This document shows, piece by piece, positions 1 to 10,478 of a DNA stretch of 64,000 nucleotides; within the stretch, counting starts at the first letter, position 1, and every line of letters starts with the position of its first letter. A program made the position numbers and the translations under genes. Below the pieces are notes generated by a model. That model did no database searches and had not been told where the DNA came from. It saw only the letters and a list, made by a program, of their open reading frames with translations. The stretch is from contig LSRX01000061.1 in NCBI GenBank assembly GCA_001939145.1, forward strand, positions 1,051,455 to 1,115,454, given 5' to 3'. Origin of the DNA: Symbiodinium microadriaticum. Its lineage: Eukaryota > Sar > Dinophyceae > Suessiales > Symbiodiniaceae.

Positions 1-160
1 CAGCACTACTCTTCATCCTATTCCGCATGAACCAAGTCAGCAAGAAGTCCGTTTTGGTGCACCACAGGACGCATGACGGGCCTTTGCTGCATATCCCCAT
101 AGACGTCGACCAGCGGAAGCCCAAAGGTGCCACCTGCACATTCGTGCGTTTCGGGCGTAA

Positions 161-183
161 GTTTAGGGTTTAGGGGTTTAGGG
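161..183. repeat. Telomere-like TTTAGGG cluster
   Basis: Three near-tandem TTTAGGG/TTTAGGGG units. Similar small clusters occur at 2801-2816, 14774-14807, 15271-15316 and 15471-15513. Confidence 0.85.
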
Positions 184-723
184 ATTGTGCTTTTAATTTT
201 GCGGGAATTTCTTCCTGCCCTGAAGTCTCGAAGTCTGGAAATGTCTGGAACAGACCAGCTTGAACAAAGTCTCTCTTCAAGGAAAAAGCACATTGTATAC
301 TCTAAACTCTGAACTCTTTCTTGAGCAGGGACTGCACTTGGCTAAGCTCAGGCAACCCTAAAGCCCCAAACCCTACATATAGCAAAGCCCTAAATCCGAA
401 AGCCCCAATCCCTACGCCCAAGGAGACCGCCGGCTTCATTTCTGGGCCGGGGGCCTTTGAACCACGAGCAAGCTCGAAGCTTCCGCGACATCTCCGCCTC
501 TCGTCTCATAGATTGTGCTATTATAGTAGTATAGAATTTTATTAAATGTGTCTTCTCGTTTGTTAATATATTTTGTTGTATATTAGTATAAAATGCAACA
601 TGAGAGCATGCAACAGACTATGATACGATATGATATGTTTATGGCGTGTGAGGCACCATTGGCGTCTAGAAGAGCTCTGGTTCTGACTCTCACGGCTCGC
701 ACAAGGGTGGCAGCGATCCACAA

Positions 724-780
724 TTTTTTCCCTCTCGCATAGCTAAGGATCGAAGCCCACAAGCGAGGTCAGTTGGGGGA
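724..780. repeat. Dispersed repeat, copy 1
   Basis: TTTTTTCCCTCTCGCATAGC...AAGCCCACAAGCGAGGT. It matches 15316-15372 at nearly every position, and 12062-12110 more loosely. Confidence 0.8.
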
Positions 781-1369
781 AGATGCGAAAACCTCCCATA
801 ATGTCAAAAAGACTCTCGGTCAACTAAACTAAATGGGACCCTGAGGGAGACCAAGAATCAAAACTTGACATTACAGGTACAGACATATCACGGGCTCCGA
901 CTATAGGTTAGCAGAATGAAAACCTAACGATCCACAATTTAGGGCCCGGGTTTACGCTCAAACAATCTCGGACTCCGCCAGACGAGGTCTCTCGCTGAAC
1001 GCCTTCACTTCAACAGGCTACTCCAGGTCGTCGGGATCAGGTCTGCACCACAAGAGGCTTTAGGCCAGGCTCTAAGGGTTTAGGCAGAAGTTTGGGACCT
1101 GGGATCGAATCGTTTTCCATTCATGAACACTCTTCGACTTCGATGCGCCTTATTTGCATTCACAGTGATGTCGCTCCATCTGTACTTCAGCTCTTTCGCA
1201 TCGCACTCCTGCCGGACGAAAGCCGAAGAGATGAAGCTCAAGGCTTTGCTTCATCGCAGCTCGGGCTCCGTCCTGGACCCTGGTTCCGGCAAGGAGATAC
1301 TGCAGAAATGCTTGATTGGATCGTGGACCTAATGCAACTGAGCCCCTATAAAGGCACTGGGTGCGAAAA

Positions 1370-1443
1370 CCCTAACTCTATAGCACTATAATCCCTAAAC
1401 CCTGAACCCTAACTCTATGGCACTATAATCCCGAAACCCTACA
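1370..1443. repeat. 37-bp tandem duplication carrying CCCTAA motifs
   Basis: CCCTAACTCTATAGCACTAT... starts at 1370 and again, with few changes, at 1407. Both copies end in CC(T/G)AAACCCT. Confidence 0.85.
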
Positions 1444-1540
1444 GCACGATGTACCCTTTCTGGCATCCGGGTCTTGGGAAGTCGGCCCCATATGACTCAA
1501 ACCCGGAACCTTGAACCCTTAGCCCTACGGTACAGCAATG

Positions 1541-1675
1541 AAAAAATAATAATAGATAATAATGATAATAGTAATAATAATGACTAACAATAATAAGAAT
1601 AGTAATAAAAATAACAAGAGTAATAATGATAATAATAATGATACTAATAATAATAAGTAATAAAAATAAAAAAGA
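1541..1675. repeat. TAA-rich trinucleotide region
   Basis: Irregular TAA/TAG/TGA triplets. The antisense Leu/Ile-rich frame is an artefact. Confidence 0.88.
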
Positions 1676-4600
1676 GGAAGAGTCTCCTTCTTGAACTTCG
1701 AGCAGAGGCCGCAGCTATCACGGCCATACACGACCAGCTCTGCCATCAGCCCTCGCGTCGTTCATGCACATGGGTAGTGCGCTAAATTAGGGTCCCTGTT
1801 TAGGTCCCACATGTAGTACGGCACCCTTATAATTAAAACGGGCCCAAAAAGGGACCTTCATTTAGAGAACTACCCATGAGATGAAGCTGGAATGGCCAAG
1901 GCAGTGTAGAGAGATTTATCACAGAGCGAAAGGGTTTCCAGCAATCAGGAGAAACCATGGGCGTTGTGGCTCCTGCGCCGCCTGCGCTTGTGCGAGCCTT
2001 TGAGAACCTCACTGTGCTGCAGCCATGCAAAAAACAAGAGGTGCTGAAACCAGCCACGGCAGCACGCATACAGGCTCACCCGTGCTATGGTACTTGTGAG
2101 ACGCCTTCAGTAAGAAATTGGCAGTCTGGTAGTCCCGCAAGCTAAACCCTCAATATCTCGAAACCCTAAATCCTGACCCCAAATCCAACTGCGCAGCTTT
2201 ACGTCAGATGCCAGGCCTGTTGGGGCACGCGACCCCCTGTGCACTGAAGCCCGCATTTGAGCCCAAGTGGCCAGCCGACCGACGCTTCCACAACCGGACC
2301 TAATCTTAGGAGGTTTAGCGCTTACGGGGTTTCAGCACCCACGCTCAGACATGCCCGGTCCGGGCGAGGGTTTCTGGTGCGAGTCAGCGAGCTCATTGGC
2401 TCTCGACAGCCGACTAGCCATCGCACCATTAACGAGGACACAGCACCCATATACTCCACACCCATTCAGGGGGCCTGCGGTCTGCAGGCGCATCTTCTCA
2501 AGTTCCAAGCTTCGACGCTCACACTCGGACAATCCAGGCGGGCACATGGTCTTATACCGATTTCTCTGCCGGAAGCATGACAGCAAACAAAGGCGCCTAG
2601 ATGCAAGAGTATCCTAAGTCGGGGCTCGTCTTGCTTCCACCCAACATCCTGGTCTCAAAAGCTCGCCTAGCTCAGGACATTGGGCTTAAGTTATATAAAC
2701 ACAGAACCGCCGAGGACAGGAAAGGGAGGCTTTGCTATCCTGGATACTCAGCTACCAATAAAGGGAGAATGCAAAAACTTGGAACTTTGGGGGGGGGGGG
2801 GTTTAGGGTTTAGGGGCCTCGACAATAAGAGAAAGTTTTGGGGGTAAAATATATGTAAAGCATACGGGCTAAGGGCGCAATTTATTGCTAATGTAGGGCC
2901 ATATTTCCTGCTTGTGAAGGCACGCTGCAACGCAAAGGTGATGAGCATGCAGCTTGTTCGGGTGCGCCACTATAATGCAGTAACTCCACAGCAGTAACCT
3001 TCATCATGATAAATCGAAACGGGAAAACCATACAAAACAACAACAGCAGTGTGTAGAGATTGCGCTTCGCACCGTTCCACCTTACTTCTTTCCGGGCCTC
3101 TCATTCATTGAGAAGTCATGTTTGTGCCCGACATCCCCGGTACCATGGTCACAGACTTTATAAACCCTAAACCTTGTCATATCCAGGCTGCCCCCAATCC
3201 AAGCACGAACTCCAATTTAAAGCAACTTCCACAAGCAATGGGCTTTGGTCAGCCTCCTCTTGCTTGCCAGGATAGCCGGCACCTGGCCGTCTGTGAGCAA
3301 GATAATGAGAATAGGGCGCTCGCGTGAGGTCATGATGCTCTTCAGCTGCCATAGAATTGGGCGGATCACTCCGAAAGGACGACACGACAAGTCGTTGGTT
3401 CACGGACTCTCGAGGCAGACGGTGACGGAAAGGCGATGAAGGTACTGGTGAAACACCCGGGACCCTCAGTGGCCTACAGATGTCGCAAGCTGTCAGGACA
3501 AGTTGGACTCAAGGAAACATGTGCAGTCGAGCTCGTATCATAGCACCCCAATACCAACCCTCAGAGCAACCCCTATACTGCACCCCAGCCTCCGATTCCC
3601 ACGGTGGGTACTGGAGAGCCTGCCTTCGACTTGGCATCAAAGGTTGTGCGGAATGTTGGGGCCATGTCTTGGGGGCTCTTGGGTTTAGGTTGTGGCCACT
3701 GTCAAAAGTTGAGCACGAACTACTCGCTGCTTGCACCATCCGTTGGGCCCCGGCAGCGACTTTACCCAGGGCCGTGCCGGCAGCTGAGAGAAGCTCCTGG
3801 ACACAGAGAGGCTAAAACCGCCACGGTATGACATGGCCAACATGATCCCAGGAGGAAAGCAAAGGCCTGGATTCCTAGATCATCGTTGGCTTAGCGTCAC
3901 CGCCCCGAACCTGCGGGAGCAAGTCTTAGTCACCGACCCAAGTCCGGCATGGGCGACAGGGCAGCTGCCAGACTGTAAGAGTAGCAATTGCCCTCCTCCG
4001 CCACATCGTCGTGATGACATCCGAGCCCTAAACCCGAAACCCTACTTCACAAAGGTGTAAAAGATCCGCGTACCTCGGCCCGAGCCACCTGTGCTGCCCT
4101 CAGCTCCTGTGGCTGCGGATTTTAGGGTTTCGACGGCCGGGTCTCAGGAACTTAGACGTGGGGGTTCAGGTGGAAGTGATAGGTTTTGGACCAATGTCCT
4201 GCCTAGGTGCAGAATTTCGGGGATTTGTTGACTCTCGCAACTCGCACAAGAGAACTGGTCTGGGGGATTGCGAGCTGCTGTTGGTTTTCCTTCCAACTCG
4301 TTAGGGTTCGGACGTCAGACTTCACAGAAATCATTAGGTCGGTATGCACGACAAATCGAAGGCCTTGTTCCCGTCTGAAGTGTTATTCAGGGTCTCGCTC
4401 TGGGAGATTGCGTCGTGCTAGGGATTTATGTGGTAGCGCGGGTCGCTACTTCAGGTGGACAGAATACTTCCTGTCACGTTACAACTACTCTTAACACGAG
4501 GGCGATCTTTCTTCTCGCAGCTTCTGGCAGCTGTTCATGATTCGCTTCCCATGGCTATCAGCATCCCGTTGGCTATGCATCTGGCGAATGATGGACCGGC

Positions 4601-5018
4601 TGCTTCTTGGACAGAGCAGGATTGAAGAGAGCTCAGACGGCCGCACGCAACAACCAGACAGATGCGGATCATAGGACTAGCTGCACACGGGGCATCCAAG
4701 GAACAAGGCACCAGATTTTCTGCTTCTAAGAAGTGACGCCTGGAAAGCCATGCCTGCACAAGGCTGTCTAGATTGAATGCACATTCTACCACCAGGTTTC
4801 GCGGACTGCCCGCCATGATGGAATGTCTTTCCGTAAACGGAGATTTCAACAACCGCCACAGCCGGGAGAGATGGAATTCTAGACTCTAAGCAATCCAAGA
4901 CTGCCCTTGGCCCTAGATCACAACCACCCCCCGAAACCTGAAGCGAAGATTGCAGGAGTGAAGCTCTGAGGCCTCGTTGGTCTCCCCTTTCCCCTGTTTT
5001 GGGGGAGGGCAGCTAGTC

Positions 5019-5078
5019 TTAGCTGCCCAGTNCCTCGCGGATGCTTCGCATCTCTTTCTCCTGCGCAGCACGGACCTG
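5019..5078 (-). CDS. Possible terminal exon (coiled-coil-like end), one ambiguous base
   Basis: After a possible acceptor (gcttgcAG at 5079), the minus strand reads 'QVRAAQEKEMRSIRE', then a codon containing the N at 5032, then 'LGS' and TAA at 5021-5019. The same frame stays open well upstream (to about 5250), so the exon could be longer. The sequence looks like the end of a helical protein, but it is short and the gene is unrecognised. Confidence 0.3.
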   Translation of the reverse strand, partial: QVRAAQEKEMRSIREXLGS

Positions 5079-5299
5079 CTGCAAGCAAGGCTTCGGCCTC
5101 GTGGTGCATCTTGCTTCTTCGTGTCTGGCAGTCTTGCAACAAGCCTGCTTGCTAGATCCTTCCTGCCAAGAGCCGATTGGGGCTGCAGACACGTGCAGGA
5201 TACGTTGGTCTACTGAGCCTACCGTGTGGGGTGGACGGACAGCAGCAAACTCCCGGTTTACACCGGAACCCGAACATCCCAGACCCGAAACCCATGATC

Positions 5300-6900
5300 A
5301 CCTCAACTTATTCTTCTGGGGCATCGTCACTGTCTGGCCATTCTGGTCCTTCCTGCTTCCTTTTCCTGCCATTCCTACCGTGTTACTAGATGTAGACTCG
5401 GCACCTGCGAACACTGATGTGCAAGCTGTTCACGGGTAGCGCGCCGGCCTCAGAGGTGGCGGCAGGAAAGAGACAAAGTTTTCAAGGGTGATCCGGCTTA
5501 GAGGATGTGGCTATATGGATACCAGTGTAAAGCGTAGCAGGTCGAAGGGAAGGACATCGCTGGAAAGGAAGGGCTTTACAGAAAGCCACTAGCCAAACCG
5601 TGACTTCCCAAGTCCGTCACTATGCAACGACGGACCTTGGAACCATAGCCCAAGCCTGACTCAAGCAAACCTCAATCCCAAAGCCCCGACACCTAAAACC
5701 CGAACCCCAAATACCACCAAAGAGAATCCCAAGATCCGCCCATCGAGCTTTACAGCTAAGCTCCTTGCGCTCCACATCGGCCTCCAGCTTGGGTAGCCGT
5801 GCTCCTTGAAGCTCCAACTCCTAGCTGGGATCCCGCGCGGCTCTCTGAAAACAAGGCAGATGAGGGCAGGTAGCTAGTGCTTCAAACGAGCGCTCTTCGG
5901 CATTGGGCTCAGCTGACCGAGCACGAGGGCATAAGGGTGCGACGTTGTCTGGTTGTCTGGGTCTCGGGGCTGTCTTGTTGAACTCAACTTCGATGTGTTT
6001 GGCGGTTCGGTGAGAGGCAGGTCCCGTTCTAGTTCTTGTCATCCGTGAGGAGTGTGCGCACGTCTGTCGATACATGTACACTAGCAACAGTGAGATGGGG
6101 TCCGTCGCAAAGGTTTTCCATGTGTCAATGAAAACAGTATAAAAACACAATAAGACATTGTAATCTTATAAAATATAACATGCAATCTATAACGTAAAAG
6201 AACATGGTATACTGGAATGTAATCCACGGCAATAGAAACAATGCAACAACATATCATGCAATGTAGTATGCATAATATAATGCAATAATATGATGTAACA
6301 ACATATGATACACATGATATAATACATGATGTAACACATGGTATAATACAACAAATACGCTATGAAAACAAAATATAAGATATAAGTGATGTAAGGCAGG
6401 ATACAAAACATAAAGATAAATAAAAACAAGATAAGGCTGGATTAGATTACATAAGGTCAGATAAGATCAGGAAACAGATTTGTAGTATGGTTGATTCCCC
6501 ATACTCAACTCCGAGAGGGCCCGGCCTCTAAGCGGAGGTCTCCTTCCATGGCCCGCAGACTGTTGTGCTGGTCCGCCTCGGCTCTTGGGGACTTCCGAGT
6601 CGAGGAATGTTTGGGGACGTGCGGGTTTGGGGATGTAGGGTTCAATTTCTAAGCTGAATCATGTAGGATTCAGTTTCCAATTTCAATTCCTGGATACGTA
6701 CCAAGCACGGAAAAACTTCCGATTTTACCTGCAGGGCGTTCTTGGTACCTACTCTCGCGTGCTGCTGTGCGATGGTTGCCCGGGTTTGCCGGGAACAAGA
6801 CCCCGGCAAAGCTAGCAAAACTCGGATACTCGTCCCGCACTCACTCTCACAACTGGGTCTATGCCAGGATCTGGAGGACATGCATGATGTCAGTACCAGA
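5300..6900. other. Region with no supported gene, AT-rich part at 6128-6480
   Basis: About 350 bp at 6128-6480 is very AT-rich with ATAATA/TGTAAC-like sequence, unlike the GC-balanced surroundings. No coding frame is credible there or in the flanks. Confidence 0.5.
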
Positions 6901-6919
6901 AAGCAAACAGCTAAAGGGG

Positions 6920-7029
6920 TCAAACTTCATGTCCGGAAACATAGGCATCATCGCCAACATGTTTTACTGCATCCGGCCAAAAGTAGTTCCAGTGCCCGGG
7001 CAACTTTGCTGCCACGTGCACGAGGAATC
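6920..7029 (-). CDS. Probable terminal exon of an unrecognised gene
   Basis: The acceptor is convincing: a pyrimidine-rich run (gcttgctttgcttcAG, then G) ends at 7030. The exon then reads, in one frame, a fragment containing 'LPGHWNYFWPDAVKHVGDD' and ends '...GHEV' followed by TGA at 6922-6920. Amino-acid make-up and codon choice look coding. Upstream on the same strand there are other exon-like pieces around 7090-7330 ('DSEQLCQRCSFNVDIG' and 'VDLVAVHCPKSRNSKEAG'), but I could not join them in phase with confidence. The gene would lie just downstream of, and in the same direction as, the secreted repeat protein. The family is not recognised. Confidence 0.45.
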
Positions 7030-7424
7030 CTGAAGCAAAGCAAGCTTCTAGTTCGCATTTCCCAAGTCTCTCCCGAAACCCTGTTTGCTCTCCCTCTCTC
7101 TCTCTCTTTCTGTCCGGCTTCCTTGCTGTTCCGAGACTTGGGACAATGCACAGCCACCAGGTCCACGTGTGACGAGCACTCGGCTGATGCACGGGACGGG
7201 CGACAAAACTGAAGAATCTGAAGACCAAAACGCCGGTTAAAATCCTTGGACGGCGAGACCTGGGGAGAGCAAGGTTGCCAATGTCGACGTTAAAGCTACA
7301 TCGCTGGCATAGCTGCTCTGAGTCCACTCGATACAGTAGCTAGGAGTCAGCAGTCTTGTTGTTGCTGACATGGCATCCCCACCTCCATCTTGGCAAACAA
7401 GCTCTGGTACAAACTACTCATCAC

Positions 7425-8045
7425 TCAGTCATCTTTGTCGCGGCGGATTCGGCGCCACATTGACATGCCCTTCCGACGGCGGCCGTCTTTGTCGTCATCC
7501 TTGCTGCCATCGTCATCCTTTCGGCGGCGACGGCGGCCGTCCTTGTCGTCGTCCCTTCTGCCATCATCATCCTTGCGGCGGCGACGGCGGCCGTCCTTGT
7601 CGTCGTCCTTGCTGCCATCATCATCCTTTCGGCGGCGACGGCCGTCCTTGTCGTCGTCCTTGCTGCCATCATCATCCTTTCGGCGGCGACGGCGGCCGTC
7701 CTTGTCGTCATCCTTTGTGCCATCATCATCCTTGCGACGGCGACGGCCGTCCCTGTCGTCGTCCTTACGACCATCATCATCGTCCTTCTTTTTGCGGCCA
7801 CGGCGGCCGTCCTTGTCGTCGTCCTTGCGATCATCATCATCGTCCTTCTTCTTGCGGCCACGGCGGCCGTCCTTGTCGTCATCCTTACGACCATCATCAT
7901 CGTCCTTCTTTTTGCGGCCGCGGCGGCCGTCCTTGTCGTCGTCCTTACGACCATCATCGTCCTTCTTTTTGCGGCGACGGCGGCCGTCCTTGTCGTCGTC
8001 CTTACGACCATCATCGTCCTTCTTTTTGCGGCGACGGCGGCCGTC
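7425..8045 (-). CDS. 3' exon: KDDDKDGRRRR charged-repeat C-terminus of the upstream secreted protein
   Basis: On the minus strand, 206 codons stay open from 8045 to a TGA at 7427-7425. They encode about eleven copies of a 15-18 residue unit built on D-G-R-R-(R/G)-R-K-K-D-D-D-(G)-(R/S)-K-D-D-D-K. There is no in-frame ATG, and an in-frame TAA lies four codons upstream (8060-8058), so this cannot be a free-standing gene. The sequence just before it ends in CAG with the next base G, a good acceptor. The 5' exon at 9561 ends in the same motif (DGRRRRKDDDK) in the same phase, and both junctions share AGGAC. That implies a 1515-bp intron (9560-8046) with a GA donor, which is accepted in dinoflagellates. 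The joined protein would be about 484 residues from the signal-peptide Met. Alternating acidic and basic blocks suggest a polyampholyte tail. Long open frames on the plus strand here are mirror images of the repeat. Confidence 0.68.
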   Translation of the reverse strand, partial: DGRRRRKKKDDDGRKDDDKDGRRRRKKKDDDGRKDDDKDGRRGRKKKDDDDGRKDDDKDGRRGRKKKDDDDDRKDDDKDGRRGRKKKDDDDGRKDDDRDGRRRRKDDDGTKDDDKDGRRRRRKDDDGSKDDDKDGRRRRKDDDGSKDDDKDGRRRRRKDDDGRRDDDKDGRRRRRKDDDGSKDDDKDGRRRKGMSMWRRIRRDKDD

Positions 8046-9560
8046 CTGGATCAGAGGTTAACAGTTCAGAAGCAACTTAGAGCGTGGGATCGCCTTCCAA
8101 ATTGGGCAAATTGGGATAATATTTGGGAATCGAAAATTGCGCTTTCAGCTGGCTTTAGGCTTTAGGCTTGTCTGCTGGGGCTGGAGCCACGTGACACCAT
8201 TGCGCACAAAGCAGTGTGGCATGGACTGGTGCCGGATCCGTCCATGATGACCTCAAATGATGTTACCGGCAAATTCACGGGTCGGACATCATGGCCTGAC
8301 CAAGAAGCAAAGCTGATTATCGATAGCTCCACTCCACACTTCCGGTTGTCCATGGTGCCACACACACACACACAGAGACACACGGTGAACTGCAGGTGTG
8401 GATTGGCTGGAGCCGATGGTCACGAGAATCAGGAGTAGAACGACTGCTACAAATTACGAGGAGTAACATTGTCCCTGGTCATGCGAAATTTACGGAGCCA
8501 ATGCTATTTGCCAAACTGCGACTACTGATGCGTAAGTTAAGACGAAGCCACAGACCGGGTCGGAGGTAGTGGGCAGTGGGCATTGCCGGCATTCTTTGAC
8601 ATGCGGCAGGGCTCAATCTGGGTTTGCAGGAAGCAACTGAAAAAATTAAGCTCTGTGGGGTACTGGTCGGTGTTTTTTCCGATATGTCTAAGAAAATGGG
8701 CTGGAGGGAAACGGCCAAGTACTGTAAACTGACAAACGAAATGGCTGGACGAAGTGTTGCTCGGACAAAAACCTTCGGGGTGACAGGGCAGTGCTGCTTC
8801 CAGCAATGGGGCCGGATTTGAAAACGACGCAGTGTTTCCCCCGTCGTCTGCAAGCTATTGAATGACAACCTTCAAGACAAGCGGTTACACCCTCCGTCGA
8901 ACATGACCGCTCAAAACTATACAGCCACCAGCCGCTGGCAAAGAAAACGCACAAATGATGTTGCGTGGCTCGGACGAAGCTCTTCGAAGAAACAAAAAAC
9001 GCAAGATGACGCAATCAAGGGTTGCAAACAATGCCTTGTAATGGTGACGGGGCGAAGCTGCTTCAGGGGAATTTCCGCGGCTCACAAAAGCGGGCGGGGT
9101 GTGGCAGGTAGATGTGAACGGGGGGTTGGGGATTGTTTCCTCCCATTCGGAAACAGCAGGATCGGATGACATGCTGTTCGGACGAAGCTCTTGGAAGACA
9201 ACCTGCGAAGCAAGCGATGAAACGTGAATATCGTAGCTCGAAACATAGATAGCGAGAAACCGTGCCATCGTGTTTAAGGATCCAACTCGTAGGCATATAG
9301 TCGCAGGGGACTCCGGGCTTCGCAGGATACCAACCCAAGGCAATCTGAATAACACAACTTCGGCTCGGCCATGCCTTCCTGGATTCCTGGCTTCCCTCCT
9401 TCCTCTACTGTTGACTATCTGCTAGCATCCTGCCCAGGAAACTCACTGCCCCTCAGCTACTGTTCATGCCTATGCCTCGAGATCTGGATAAAGATTCGAT
9501 GACATGACAAGCATCAAACAGGATTTCGTGGGAGTGCTGGACAGGGCTGGGCTGGCGGTC
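8046..9560 (-). other. Inferred 1.5-kb intron containing diverged internal repeats
   Basis: Between the two exons of the secreted repeat protein no convincing coding frame is visible. Related pieces recur inside it: a CGGACGAAGCTCTT-(C/G)-GAAGA motif at about 8970-8993 and 9174-9197, a looser relative at 8741-8762, and CTGCTTC-containing segments near 8800 and 9055. This suggests old tandem duplication with a spacing of about 200-230 bp. The boundaries depend on the splice model. Confidence 0.45.
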
Positions 9561-10478
9561 CTTGTCGTCATCCTTGCGACGCCGGCGGCCGTCCATATCA
9601 TCATCTACGGGAGGCTTCGTGGTCGTCTTGTACTCTTTCTCGGTGGTAGTCGGCTCCTCGGTGGTTGTGGTCGGCTCCTCCGTGGTTGTGGTCGGCTCCT
9701 CCGTGGTCGTGGTCGGCTCTTCCGTGGTCGTGGTCGGCTCCTCCGTGGTTGTGGTCGGCTCCTCCGTGGTCGTGGTCGGCTCTTCCGTGGTCGTGGTCGG
9801 CTCCTCCGTGGTTGTGGTCGGCTCCTCCGTGGTCGTGGTCGCCTCTTCCGTGGTAGTCGGCTCCTCGGTGGTCGTCTTGTACTCCTTCTCCGTGGTGGTG
9901 GGGTCGTCCGACGGCGAAGCACATTTGTCGCAGTATGCATCCAAGGCATCTGCGATGGCATGGGCTTTCTCGGTGCACTTGGGCATGCAGAAGTCACGCG
10001 GAGAGTTCAACGCATCGCAGAATTTACCACAGACAGCCTTCTCGTCAAGGCAGTCGGTCGTGGCATTCACCTGCATGGCCACCAGACTGCCTTGCTGAGG
10101 CTTTCTGAACTGCAGCAAGCCCATCGCCTCAGTCTCTTGGATGAAACAAGTTTTCTTGGAACAATACTCCTGGCTGGCGGCGACCATAGCTGCAGCAACA
10201 GCTTTCTGTCTGGTGCAATGCTTTGCGACACACCAGTTTGCCTTCTGACCTCTGCCACCGAGCATGCCTTGGCTGCAGACAATTCTGCATGCCCAGCTCA
10301 CGCCATCACACTGCTTCTCATGCTCGGGGACGGTGATTCCAGCCCAGGCTGGCAGAGCCCATGTGCAAAGCACGATGATCTGATGAAGCTTCATAGCCGC
10401 GATTTTGGATTCGGATGGGGCACTGGGGTTTGAGCCGGCAGCGATTGGTGCGGGCATCCAAGGTTCAGGCTCTGCCAC
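9453..10478 (-). CDS. Secreted Cys-rich protein with Thr/Glu (TTTTEEP) repeats, 5' exon
   Basis: The likely start is the Met at 10394, which opens a typical signal peptide ('MKLHQIIVLCTWALPAWA' then Gly). The in-frame Met at 10478 would put 28 polar residues before it. A Cys-rich region of about 165 residues follows, with paired cysteines such as 'CRIVC', 'YCSKKTC' and 'VCGKFC'. After it come about ten 7-residue P-T-T-T-T-E-E repeats (21-bp units, about 9640-9890), bounded by 'TTEKEYKTTT' on both sides, then 'DGRRRRKDDDK' at 9561. Read straight through, the frame ends at 9453 with an unremarkable tail. I infer instead that it is spliced after Lys at 9561 to the exon at 7425-8045, which continues the same K/D/R repeat. 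The Thr-rich stretch suggests a heavily O-glycosylated surface or wall protein. No named family is recognised. The opposite strand over the repeat is also open but is only an echo of the repeat. Confidence 0.75.
   Translation of the reverse strand: MAEPEPWMPAPIAAGSNPSAPSESKIAAMKLHQIIVLCTWALPAWAGITVPEHEKQCDGVSWACRIVCSQGMLGGRGQKANWCVAKHCTRQKAVAAAMVAASQEYCSKKTCFIQETEAMGLLQFRKPQQGSLVAMQVNATTDCLDEKAVCGKFCDALNSPRDFCMPKCTEKAHAIADALDAYCDKCASPSDDPTTTEKEYKTTTEEPTTTEEATTTTEEPTTTTEEPTTTTEEPTTTTEEPTTTTEEPTTTTEEPTTTTEEPTTTTEEPTTTTEEPTTTEKEYKTTTKPPVDDDMDGRRRRKDDDKDRQPSPVQHSHEILFDACHVIESLSRSRGIGMNSS

Larger units (their letters stand above)
1..4900. other. Region with no supported gene
   Basis: Open frames on both strands are short and look random. 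It holds scattered CCCTAAA/TTTAGGG and CCCGAAACCC motifs, a TAA-rich tract, one dispersed repeat copy and a G-run at 2790-2801. I see no splice-supported exon. Confidence 0.5.

Noticed and set aside
7370..8080. Long plus-strand frames rich in Arg/Pro/Ser or Cys/His across 7370-8080
   Set aside because: They are mirror images of the minus-strand KDDDKDGRRRR coding repeat; any frame through a triplet-periodic GC-rich repeat stays open.
9504..10433. 309-codon plus-strand frame opposite the secreted protein
   Set aside because: Antisense echo of the 21-bp repeat. The minus strand has a signal peptide and an ordered domain layout, and the plus strand has neither.
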